Origin: Antedon mediterranea
Taxonomy: Eukaryota; Echinodermata; Crinoidea; Comatulida; Antedonidae
Direction of reading: 5' to 3'
Assembly: GCF_964355755.1 (NCBI RefSeq)
Contig: NC_092677.1
Location: forward strand, 7,259,001 to 7,323,000
DNA length: 64,000 nt
Part shown: piece after piece, positions 1 through 11,035 of the stretch
Numbering within the stretch: position 1 is the stretch's first letter
How the letters are laid out: every line of letters starts with the position of its first letter
Translations under genes and position numbers: made by a program
The notes under the pieces: model-generated
Told to the model about the DNA's origin: nothing
The model's input: only the letters and a program-made list of their open reading frames with translations
Databases searched by the model: none

Positions 1-2257
1 AATTAGTTCTTAGAGTAGAAGTGTTATTTTTGACGGTTACCAGATTTAGACCGATTGCAGCCAAGTACACAGGTAAATCACTGGCGCTAACATTTAAGTG
101 TTTTCTGGCAGAAAGACAAAAGTTGAGGATAAATTGGAAAGATTTAAGATTAACTACAGGAACTACTGTTGGAATTTAGAGAGAACACAGATACACAAGA
201 TATAAGCAGAGTAAGTGATGTAATATGTTACTTTTCCTCAATCAAATTACTGTATGTTTAAAAAAGAAATTAGAATTAAAATTAAGTTTGATTTAATTTA
301 TTTCAATAACATATATGATATACAAAGTTAACTAATATAGATAAAAAAAGCAAACAAAAAACACAATCATTTTGTATAGTGCTAGGGATAGCCCTCTAAA
401 TTCCCAAAAAGGATAAACGTAATTTTAGTAAGAAAGAAGGATAGTGGTTATTTAAAGTGAAGTGTAAGATTAAGTTTGTTTTTGTAAGAATACTTCATCA
501 ATAGATACTGGGACATGATCATCTTTGTGTAACATTAATGTTCAACATTATTTATAATCTATTTATCCTCCATTGAAAAACACTGAATTCATTGAGTTTT
601 ATATACAGAATTTAATGTTTATTTCCAAAATGTTACATTGTTTATCAGTCAAATTAGGTCTGTTATATATTCCTTTACACCATAACCTTGGTTTCTTTAT
701 GGTAGGCCTACTTGGCTTGTAACTGTAGACAGTTATTCCTGATACACTATTAATAGGCAATCAACAAGCTGTGTTGTTTAACTAATGTTCTGTTAATTAA
801 CATCTCATGGTCCCTTGTCTTTTAAAGAGAATGCAAAAGGCTACATTTCACTATTATCAGGCAGTTGTACAGATGTGTACAGTTTATTTGATCAATAGGT
901 TTTATGGGGCCATATTTAATCTGGGTGGTATGGATGAAACTATCAAGCAATTTAATTGCAGAGAAAATTAACATTGAGCAGTAGGTGCTAGTTTCATATA
1001 TATAAAAAAAAGAAATTATATTTAGACTTGTTACATTTTGATTTGGACTTCTGTGCTGGAGAATGTCTTAGACTTTTTACATTCTGATTTGGACTTCTGT
1101 GCTGGAGAATGTAAGTGTCTTACCAATTAATTTGTACAAATTTGTGATAATACAGATAAGAATTGTTTGAATTTCATTTAACAGATAATTATACAGTATT
1201 AGGACTATATTGTTAATTATTGTAATCGATTCTCAGTGTTGTATCTCCACTTACGACACTATTTGCCTAGTCTGTAATACACCATAGCTCCTGTGCATCA
1301 TACGTGGTGCCTGCATCATGTAAATCATAGAATCAGGTGATTATTGTATGGTATTCAGCATGCAAGCTGTAGCCTATAAGCTTGGGGAAATTCGAAAGTG
1401 TTTGTACTCATTTGTTAGACATCTAATTAATATAAAATAGATATCTTTATGAATAGTTCCAATTATTTCAAATGAGCAAATAAAAGATGTTCCTAAGACA
1501 ATACCTTTGTTACTTAATTATCAGGTTTTACTAAGTCTACTACTACTGTACACAGAACTCCACATTATCCTTGTCTCCTTTATTAAGGCCTGTCACTCCA
1601 ATGAGATTAATACATTTTTACAGTTATTATTATTATTATTATAATTTTGTTTTCAATCTGAGAAAGGTTATAACATTTTTTTTGTTTTATCTCAAGGGAG
1701 GATATGTCAGTCAGTTTGCAATAAATTAAATTTCATGATTAAAAGTCTTGTTTTCATATTGAAAAATGTAAAAACACACTCTTTTGATCAATTCTATGAT
1801 TTAAATTATTTCATAAGATAATATGTCAGTCAGTTTCCAAAATTAAACTTTCTATTCTAGTGGATCTACACAATTTTGTTAACATATATTTGTATGTTAC
1901 TATGATATGCAAATGTGGCAGGTCACTTACCCCATAGTTCTTCCTTTTAACTACATGCTTTTCATCCAGTAAAATTTCCAAAACATAGTACTGTAGTAGC
2001 ATACCCTATTGAAAACCTCACATATTGGTTTTGTTAAATATGTTATCGTATACCTACAATATAACATAAATTATTAAAATAAATAATATCCTGTGAAAAA
2101 TAGAAGTAGAGATAGATGATTCTATAATATTTTTTGAACTTTAAAGATCTAAAAATAGATAATAATTGTGGAAGGTAGAAATATAAAGATTTATAATAAA
2201 TATTAGTTGAATTGATGAATACTAGGCGATACTAACTTCACTTGAATGATATACGCA
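1..2257. other. AT-rich intergenic sequence, no gene seen
   Basis: No open frame with coding character or convincing exon chain was seen. The only local structure is a 46-bp tandem duplication listed separately. The stretch ends where the composite repeat element begins. Confidence 0.5.
1022..1112. repeat. 46-bp tandem duplication
   Basis: Two adjacent copies begin TTAGACTT and end GGAGAATGT, with only a few differences. The second copy runs straight into GTAAGTG, a good splice-donor match, but no coding frame or partner exon could be assigned. It may be a simple local duplication. Confidence 0.6.
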
Positions 2258-2565
2258 CCCATAACGAAATAACTAAGTAGATTTAGATAGTCTTTAATAG
2301 AAATAGCTCTATCCTTAGTAGGCTTAATAGGCCGTTAGTAGTTTTTTTCTCTTGGCTACTAAGGATTTTATCATAATTTCTTTGACTACTTTCTGACTAC
2401 ATAAAATAGATAGGTGACATAATAGGTACTACCTATTAAAAGTACACAGTAAGTAGTTGTATCATAGTTGATGTAGCACTATTTAAAGTAGGCCTTTAAG
2501 CTACACCATTGTTAGTAGTTTTTAATAGATATTTTTCACCTTAAGAGTTTTTATCTAGACAGGGA

Positions 2566-5500
2566 ATAGTCTCCATCTATCTATATATAATAGATATTTA
2601 GTAGGTATGAAAAAAAAGTTAAATGTAGTTTGTTAATAGGTTATAGATAGCTGTTGTCTATCTATTATAAGTAGACAGTTGATAGATAATACAAAACTGT
2701 ATTACTCATAGATTTATAATAGACTTGTAGTAGTCTCCAGCTATCTATATATAATAGATATTTAGTAGGTATGGAATATAAGTTAAATGTAGTTTGTTAA
2801 TAGGTTATAGATAGCTGTTGTCTATCTATTATAAGTAGACAGTTGATAGATAATACAAAACTGTGTTACTCATAGATTTCTAATAGACTTGTAGTAGTCT
2901 CCATCTATCTATATATAATAGATATTTAGTAGGTATGGAATATAAGTTAAACGTAGTTTGTTAATAGGTTATAGATAGCTGTTGTCTATCTATTATAAGT
3001 AGACAGTTGATAGATAATACAAAACTGTGTTACTCATAGATTTCTAATAGACTTGTAGTAGTCTCCATCTATCTATATATAATAGATATTTAGTAGGTAT
3101 GGAATATAAGTTAAACGTAGTTTGTTAATAGGTTATAGATAGCTGCTGTCTATCTATTATAAGTAGACAGTTGATAGATAATACAAAACTGTGTTACTCA
3201 TAGATTTCTAATAGACTTGTAGTAGTCTCCATCTATCTATATATAATAGATATTTAGTAGGTATGGAATATAAGTTAAATGTAGTTTGTTAATAGGTTAT
3301 AGATAGCTGTTGTCTATCTATTATAAGTAGACAGTTGATAGATAATACAAAACTGTATTACTCATAGATTTCTAATAGACTTGTAGTAGTCGCCATCTAT
3401 CTATATATAATAGATATTTAGTAGGTATGGAATATAAGTTAAACGTAGTTTGTTAATAGGTTTTAGATAGCTGTTGTCTATCTATTATAAGTAGACAGTT
3501 GATAGATAATACAAAACTGTGTTACTCATAGATTTCTAATAGACTTGTAGTAGTCTCCATCTATCTATATATAATAGATATTTAGTAGGTATGGAATATA
3601 AGTTAAATGTAGTTTGTTAATAGGTTATAGATAGCTGTTGTCTATCTATTATAAATAGACAGTTGATAGATAATACAAAACTGTGTTACTCATAGATTTC
3701 TAATAGACTTGTAGTAGTCTCCAGCTATCTATATATAATAGATATTTAGTAGGTATGGAATATAAGTTAAATGTAGTTTGTTAATAGGTTATAGATAGCT
3801 GCTGTCTATCTATTATAAGTAGACAGTTGATAGATAATACAAAACTGTGTTACTCATAGATTTCTAATAGACTTGTAGTAGTCTCCATCTATCTATATAT
3901 AATAGAGATTTAGTAGGTATGGAATATATGTTAAACGTAGTTTGTTAATAGGTTATAGATAGCTGTTGTCTATCTATTATAAGTAGACAGTTGATAGATA
4001 ATACAAAACTGTGTTACTCATAGATTTCTAATAGACTTGTAGTAGTCTCCATCTAACTATATATAATAGATATAGTAGGTATGGAATATAAGTTAAACGT
4101 AGTTTGTTAATAGGTTATAGATAGCTGTTGTCTATCTATTATAAGTAGACAGTTGATAGATAATACAAAACTGTGTTACTCATAGATTTCTAATAGACTT
4201 GTAGTAGTCTCCATCTATCTATATATAATAGATATTTAGTAGGTATGGAATATATGTTAAACGTAGTTTGTTAATAGGTTATAGATAGCTGTTGTCTATC
4301 TATTATAAGTAGACAGTTGATAATACAAAACTGTGTTACTCATAGATTTCTAATAGACTTGTAGTAGTCTCCATCTATCTATATATAATAGATATAGTAG
4401 GTATGGAATATATGTTAAACGTAGTTTGTTAATAGGTTATAGATAGCTGTTGTCTATCTATTATAAGTAGACAGTTGATAGATAATACAAAACTGTGTTA
4501 CTCATAGATTTCTAATAGACTTGTAGTAGTCTCCATCTATCTATATATAATAGATATTTAGTAGGTATGGAATATAAGTTAAACGTAGTTTGTTAATAGG
4601 TTATAGATAGCTGTTGTCTATCTATTATAAGTAGACAGTTGATAGATAATACAAAACTGTGTTACTCATAAATTTCTAATAGACTTGTAGTAGTCTCCAT
4701 CTATCTATATATAATAGATATTTAGTAGGTATGGAATATATGTTAAACGTAGTTTGTTAATAGGTTATAGATAGCTGTTGTCTATCTATTATAAGTAGAC
4801 AGTTGATAGATAATACAAAACTGTGTTACTCATAGATTTCTAATAGACTTGTAGTAGCCTCCATCTATCTATATATAATAGATATTTAGTAGGTATGGAA
4901 TATAAGTTAAATGTAGTTTGTTAATAGGTTATAGATAGCTGCTGTCTATTTATTATAAGTAGACAGTTGATAGATAATACAAAACTGTGTTACTCATAGA
5001 TTTCTAATAGACTTGTAGTAGCCTCCATCTATCTATATATAATAGATATTTAGTAGGTATGGAATATAAGTTAAACGTAGTTTGTTAATAGGTTATAGAT
5101 AGCTGTTGTCTATCTATTATAAGTAGACAGTTGATAGATAATACAAAACTGTATTACTCATAGATTTATAATAGACTTGTAGTAGTCTCCAGCTATCTAT
5201 ATATAATAGATATTTAGTAGGTATGGAATATAAGTTAAATGTAGTTTGTTAATAGGTTATAGATAGCTGTTGTCTATCTATTATAAGTAGACAGTTGATA
5301 GATAATACAAAACTGTATTACTCATAGATTTCTAATAGACTTGTAGTAGTCGCCATCTATCTATATATAATAGATATTTAGTAGGTATGGAATATAAGTT
5401 AAACGTAGTTTGTTAATAGGTTTTAGATAGCTGTTGTCTATCTATTATAAGTAGACAGTTGATAGATAATACAAAACTGTGTTACTCATAGATTTCTAAT

Positions 5501-7070
5501 AGACTTGTAGTAGTCTCCATCTATCTATATATAATAGATATTTAGTAGGTATGGAATATAAGTTAAATGTAGTTTGTTAATAGGTTATAGATAGCTGTTG
5601 TCTATCTATTATAAATAGACAGTTGATAGATAATACAAAACTGTGTTACTCATAGATTTCTAATAGACTTGTAGTAGTCTCCAGCTATCTATATATAATA
5701 GATATTTAGTAGGTATGGAATATAAGTTAAATGTAGTTTGTTAATAGGTTATAGATAGCTGCTGTCTATCTATTATAAGTAGACAGTTGATAGATAATAC
5801 AAAACTGTGTTACTCATAGATTTCTAATAGACTTGTAGTAGTCTCCATCTATCTATATATAATAGAGATTTAGTAGGTATGGAATATATGTTAAACGTAG
5901 TTTGTTAATAGGTTATAGATAGCTGTTGTCTATCTATTATAAGTAGACAGTTGATAGATAATACAAAACTGTGTTACTCATAGATTTCTAATAGACTTGT
6001 AGTAGTCTCCATCTAACTATATATAATAGATATAGTAGGTATGGAATATAAGTTAAACGTAGTTTGTTAATAGGTTATAGATAGCTGTTGTCTATCTATT
6101 ATAAGTAGACAGTTGATAGATAATACAAAACTGTGTTACTCATAGATTTCTAATAGACTTGTAGTAGTCTCCATCTATCTATATATAATAGATATTTAGT
6201 AGGTATGGAATATATGTTAAACGTAGTTTGTTAATAGGTTATAGATAGCTGTTGTCTATCTATTATAAGTAGACAGTTGATAATACAAAACTGTGTTACT
6301 CATAGATTTCTAATAGACTTGTAGTAGTCTCCATCTATCTATATATAATAGATATAGTAGGTATGGAATATATGTTAAACGTAGTTTGTTAATAGGTTAT
6401 AGATAGCTGTTGTCTATCTATTATAAGTAGACAGTTGATAGATAATACAAAACTGTGTTACTCATAGATTTCTAATAGACTTGTAGTAGTCTCCATCTAT
6501 CTATATATAATAGATATTTAGTAGGTATGGAATATAAGTTAAACATAGTTTGTTAATAGGTTATAGATAGCTGTTGTCTATCTATTATAAGTAGACAGTT
6601 GATAGATAATACAAAACTGTGTTACTCATAAATTTCTAATAGACTTGTAGTAGTCTCCATCTATCTATATATAATAGATATTTAGTAGGTATGGAATATA
6701 TGTTAAACGTAGTTTGTTAATAGGTTATAGATAGCTGTTGTCTATCTATTATAAGTAGACAGTTGATAGATAATACAAAACTGTGTTACTCATAGATTTC
6801 TAATAGACTTGTAGTAGCCTCCATCTATCTATATATAATAGATATTTAGTAGGTATGGAATATAAGTTAAATGTAGTTTGTTAATAGGTTATAGATAGCT
6901 GCTGTCTATTTATTATAAGTAGACAGTTGATAGATAATACAAAACTGTGTTACTCATAGATTTCTAATAGACTTGTAGTAGCCTCCATCTATCTATATAT
7001 AATAGATATTTAGTAGGTATGGAATATAAGTTAAATGTAAAATGTAAAATGTAGTTTGTTAATAGGTTAT
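2566..7070. repeat. 164-bp satellite array, about 27 units
   Basis: The marker GTAGGTATG recurs at 2601, 2765, 2929, 3093 and 3257, a constant 164-bp period, and continues to about 7020. Units are nearly identical, differing by single bases and 4-bp deletions. Each unit holds a short dyad (TGTCTA ... TAGACA) and several TAGATA/TCTATC runs, so single strands could form hairpins. All frames are closed by stops, so it is not coding. Confidence 0.95.
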
Positions 7071-7320
7071 AGATAGCCGTTGTCTATATATTAGTGCGTG
7101 TGTATAACAATTGTTACACCCAAATTCCCGCTTCTTTTTTGCAGCAGCAGCAGGCACGATGCAGATGATCAGAGAAAAAAGGAGCATTCGCTTGTTGTAG
7201 GCCTTTTCGATCAGACCATGAATGTTTATTTTTATTCCAACCACAATGTCAGTTTAGTGGTAAGTGAATCAATCCATATCTTTACATTTTATTTGTTAAA
7301 GTTAAAGTGTTCCTTTTTGA

Positions 7321-7560
7321 TAGGCTAGAAGCTAGGCTAGTAGGCCTCTAGTAGGCTCTATAAGCTAGCCAGGCCTGTATTAGTTAGTAGGCCTAGGCTA
7401 GGCTACTAAGCTAGGTAGGCCCTAGCCTAGGCCTAGTCTTTTTTAAATTGCACTAGGCATTTTTCATTCAATTTATAATTATAATAGCCTAGCCTAATAT
7501 ACTTTATAGCCTAGGCTTATAGGCCTACTACTAGGCCTAGTTAGCCTAGGCCCTACATTG
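7321..7560. repeat. TAGGCCTA-rich low-complexity block
   Basis: Dense overlapping copies of CTAGGC, GCCTAG and the palindrome TAGGCCTA. Similar shorter clusters occur near 18800, 58830-59420 and 63400, so this is a genome-wide sequence habit here rather than a single element. Confidence 0.7.
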
Positions 7561-7739
7561 CCTATTTGTTGTTCAAAAAACATTTATTTATTCAACAATG
7601 GCATTATACAGTATAATAATTATAGGTGTGTACATAAATGAAAACATAGTAATAAGCCACAAGTTGTAGGCCTACTTCCCAGGGTTCAATTATAAAATAG
7701 ATTTTTTAGTTTATAATATTAATACTAAATAGTTATACT

Positions 7740-7980
7740 GGGCTGCCTAGGCCTATTATCAGTTTGTTAATAGGCCTAAGCCTAGTCTATTAATAGGTTA
7801 TTATTGGTAGCCCTAGTATAGCTATTGTAAGTATGCAGTTGATAGATATTACAACTGTGATATTTAAATAATAGATTTCTAATGCAGTATCTAGGCCTAG
7901 AGGCCTAGGTCATCTAGCTATATCTACTGTATCTATTTGTAATAATTCTTAGTAGGCCTAAGTATATAAAATAAATAGTT
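7740..7980. repeat. Diverged isolated monomer related to the 164-bp satellite
   Basis: The order of landmarks matches one satellite unit: AGTTTGTTAATAGG, a TAGC...TATTGTAAGTA dyad region, CAGTTGATAGATA, ACAACTGTG, ATAGATTTCTAAT, and TTAGTAGG. It has TAGGCCTA insertions and many substitutions. It lies about 0.7 kb beyond the array and looks older than the homogenised units. Confidence 0.6.
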
Positions 7981-8286
7981 TATTAATAGTTACTGGCTAT
8001 TATCAGTTTCTTTATAGTCTGTTAATAGGTTACTGGTAGGTAGCCCTTGTATAGCAAAATTCAAATGGCATATTCAACACAAAAATGTTTAAACAATTAT
8101 TTTTTCAGAGAGACGATCTTTAACCTATACAAGTACAAATTTGATGGTCAAGTGCAAAGATGATTAATTTATGGTGAAGTGTGCTTTTGCGTAATTAATT
8201 TTTCATGTCAATAGTGACAATATTTGGTGCATTTCTTATTGTCTGGTCTAATTCCATTCAGGAATTGTTTTGAATTTTGAAGTTTA

Positions 8287-8775
8287 AATAAAATGTATAC
8301 TGTATATTTGGATACTGTGTCTTGTTTCATTTGATAAGTCTAGATTGTTACAAAAGTGATGTTAAAACATGTGCAATGTTATGGTTAAGATATTAAGGTT
8401 TACAAATACTGTACTATCTTAATTGTTTGTTAAATAAATTTATAAAATGTATACTGTATATTTGGTTACTAATGTCTTGTTTCACTTAATAAGTCTAAAT
8501 TGTTACAAAATTAGCTGTTGTTGTTGTTTGGTATTCTTCCTTTTACATGTCCAGCTGAGTTAAAACATGTGCAATGGTTAAGATATTAAGGTTTACAAAT
8601 AATGTACTATCTTAATTTTTTGTTAAATAAATTTATAAAATGTATACTGTATATTTGGTTTACTAATGTCTTGTTTCACTTAATAAGTCTAAATTGTTAC
8701 AAAAGTAACTGTTGTTGTTTGGTATTCTTCCTTTTACATGTCCAACTGAGTTAAAATATGTGCTTAAAGTTTTCG
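8287..8775. repeat. Three-copy tandem repeat, 145-196 bp units
   Basis: Three successive copies contain ATGTATACTGTATATTTGG, then TAAGTCTA, TTGTTACAAAA, and (in copies 1 and 2) TTAAGATATTAAGG. Copy 1 lacks an internal TTGGTATTCTTCC segment present in copies 2 and 3; copy 3 is truncated at its right end. The first copy includes the AATAAA that follows the exon-like unit, so the repeat may have expanded from a 3' flank. Confidence 0.8.
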
Positions 8776-8959
8776 GACTCGCATATGTATGGACAAGATT
8801 AAGGTTTACAAATACGAGAAAAAAATTAATTTGTTATTATTATTGTCATTATACATTTGTTATTTGCCAATAAGATGAATTATTGTTCTGTATCTGTATT
8901 TTAGCCAGAAAAGATTAGATTTTTAATTTCTTTAGATTTTAAGTATCTAAATTAACAGT

Positions 8960-9990
8960 AGTTAATTTATGTAGATTTTTAATAGCCAATTTATATGTAG
9001 ATTTTTAATAGCCCAATAATATCTATATGTAGATTGTTAATAGCCCAATAATAGTTATATGTAGATTTTTAATAGTCCAATAATATCTATATGTAGATTG
9101 TTAATAGCCCAATAATAGCCAAATAATGTAGATTTTTAGTAGACAAATAATAGCCATTTTTAAGTAGATTTTTAACAGCCCAATAATAGCCAAATAGTGT
9201 AGATTTTTAATAGCCCAATAATAGCCAAATAATGTAGATTTTTAGTAGACAAATAATAGCCATTTTTAAGTAGATTTTTAATAGACCAATAATAGCCAAA
9301 TAATGTAGATTTTTAGTAGACAAATAATAGCCATTTTTAAGTAGATTTTTAATAGACCAATAATATCCAAATAATGTAGATTTTTAGTAGACAAATAATA
9401 GCCATTTTTATGTAGATTTTTAATAGCCCAATAATAGCCAAATAATGTAGATTTTTAGTAGACAAATAATAGCCATTTTTATGTAGATTTTTAATAGCCC
9501 AATAATAGCCAAATAATGTAGATTTTTAGTAGACAAATAATAGCCATTTTTATGTAGATTTTTAATAGCCCAATAATAGCCAAATAATGTAGATTTTTAG
9601 TAGACAAATAATAGCCATTTTTAAGTAGATTTTTAATAGCCCAATAATAGCAAAATAATGTAGATTTTTAGTAGACAAATAATAGCCATTTTTATGTAGA
9701 TTTTTAATAGCCCAATAATAGGCAAATAATGTAGATTTTTAGTAGTTGAATAATAGCCAATTATTTAGTAGATTTTTAATAGTATATTAATAGCCAAATA
9801 ATGTAGATTTTAAGTAGACAAATTATAGCCATTTTATGTAGATTTTTAATTGCCAAATAATAGCCAATTTATACAGATTTTTAATAGCCCAATAATAGTC
9901 ATTTAATTAGTAGATTTTTAATAGCCCATAAATAGCAAATTAATGTAGATTTTTAAAAGCCAAATAATAGCCAATTAAGAATCCATTCTA
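8960..9990. repeat. 71-bp minisatellite made of two related half-units
   Basis: Marker TGTAGATTTTTAGTAG occurs at 9446, 9517 and 9588, giving a 71-bp period. Each unit is a pair of half-units of about 35 bp, one with TTTTTAGTAGAC and one with TTTTTAATAGCCC. The array degenerates at both ends and merges into the right arm of the composite element. Confidence 0.9.
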
Positions 9991-10714
9991 GATAGATTAT
10001 TGGTAGTCTAATCATAGTTGTATTTAGTAGGTGTCGCCTACTAATATCATCGCGAAATATGCTAATGAGGCAAAAATCTACTAACAACTATAAAAAATCT
10101 ATCAAATATCTATCTACTAGTAGGTGATAAATAGGCGACAGCTCTATATCTACTAAGCCGGATAGACTATAAGGCTAACCGCTATAGAGCTATAACTACT
10201 AAGACTTTTTGTTATGGGCAGTTTAATCTGGTGAGAAAATGATTATTGAAATCAAAGGATGAAATGGAACCATAAAACGTGGAGAAATATATTGAACTAT
10301 ACAAAATATCATATTAATATGGTAATAAATAATGACATTCAAATATAGGGATGCGAGAAATAGGTAGAAGGTTCAGTATTTACACGACACAGATTTTGTG
10401 GATCTATAATTGGCAACCTTGTGTGAAATTAAATAAAAACTTGATACTCCACAGTTCAGTAAAAAGATTAAATGCTGATGATGATTTAGTTTAAATTATA
10501 CTGAAAATAAAAGGTTAGTTTAAATTATATAAATGAAATGTTAGAAAATGATACTGAAAAATGTTAAAGTTTAAATACCCAAAATTAAACTGTATTTTGA
10601 ATTAAAAACAATAAACTAATGAATGGTTAGCCAATATGATTTAAACAAAACTTGTGAATGTGTATTGTCTTGAATGCATTGTAATTTTAATGATTTTAGT
10701 TCAGGGCAAACAAG

Positions 10715-11035
10715 GGGTAAGAAAGAGAGAAAAAACAGCATAAGAAAGACAGCAAAAACAGGGGAAGAAAGAGAGCAAAAACATGGGTAGAAAGAGAGCA
10801 ATAACAGGGAAGAAAGAGAGCAAAAACAGAGGAAGAAAGAGATAAAAAAACAGGGGAAGAAAGAAAGAGAGCAAAAACAGGGGAAGAAAGAGAGTAAAAA
10901 CAAGGGAAGAAAGAGATCAAAAACAGGGGAAGAAAGAGATCAAAAACAGGGGAAAAAAGAGATCAAAAACAAAGAAAGAAAGAGATCAAAAACAGGGGAA
11001 AAAAGAGATCAAAAACAGGGGAAGAAAGAGTAGTA
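10715..11035 (+). repeat. Purine-rich 23-bp minisatellite
   Basis: Repeated GGGGAAGAAAGAGATC and AAAAACA blocks, about 14 copies with variants. The top strand is almost entirely purine. The long minus-strand frames here, rich in Ser, Phe and Leu, are translations of this repeat and not genes. Confidence 0.9.

Larger units (their letters stand above)
7145..8123 (+). other. Transcript-like two-exon unit inside the composite element
   Basis: An exon-like block runs 7145-7259. It is preceded by a pyrimidine tract ending TTTTTTGCAG and followed by GTAAGTG. One frame is open throughout, reading SSRHDADDQRKKEHS onward and ending NHNVSLV. A second block starts at 8109 after TTTTTCAG; joined in phase 0 it adds RDDL and a stop at 8121-8123. 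AATAAA follows at 8287-8292. The product is not recognised. It could be the 3' end of a host gene captured by the element, the remnant of an element gene, or chance splice-like signals in AT-rich DNA. No start codon exon was found. Confidence 0.3.
2258..10218. mobile_element. Candidate composite TIR element carrying satellite arrays
   Basis: The left edge begins CCCATAACGAAATAAC and the right edge read in reverse begins CCCATAACAAAAAGTC. Both continue within about 25 bases to the motif TTAGTAG or TAAGTAG, giving imperfect terminal inverted repeats. Both arms are rich in TTAGTAG and TAGCTCTAT motifs, and so are the satellite (TTTAGTAGG) and the minisatellite inside. The order is left arm, 164-bp satellite, an exon-like block, TAGGCCTA-rich DNA, a diverged satellite monomer, a second tandem repeat, a 71-bp minisatellite, right arm. 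No transposase was seen. The immediate flanks share only CA on both sides, so a target duplication is not established. The parts clearly belong together by motif; treating them as one transposable unit is inference. Confidence 0.45.

Noticed and set aside
2566-7070. CRISPR-like regular repeat spacing
   Set aside because: The whole 164-bp unit is conserved with no unique spacers, the context is eukaryotic, and there are no cas genes. It is a satellite.
10616-10920. Minus-strand frames rich in Ser, Phe and Leu
   Set aside because: They are the translation of the purine-rich 23-bp repeat and have no coding signature apart from repeat periodicity.
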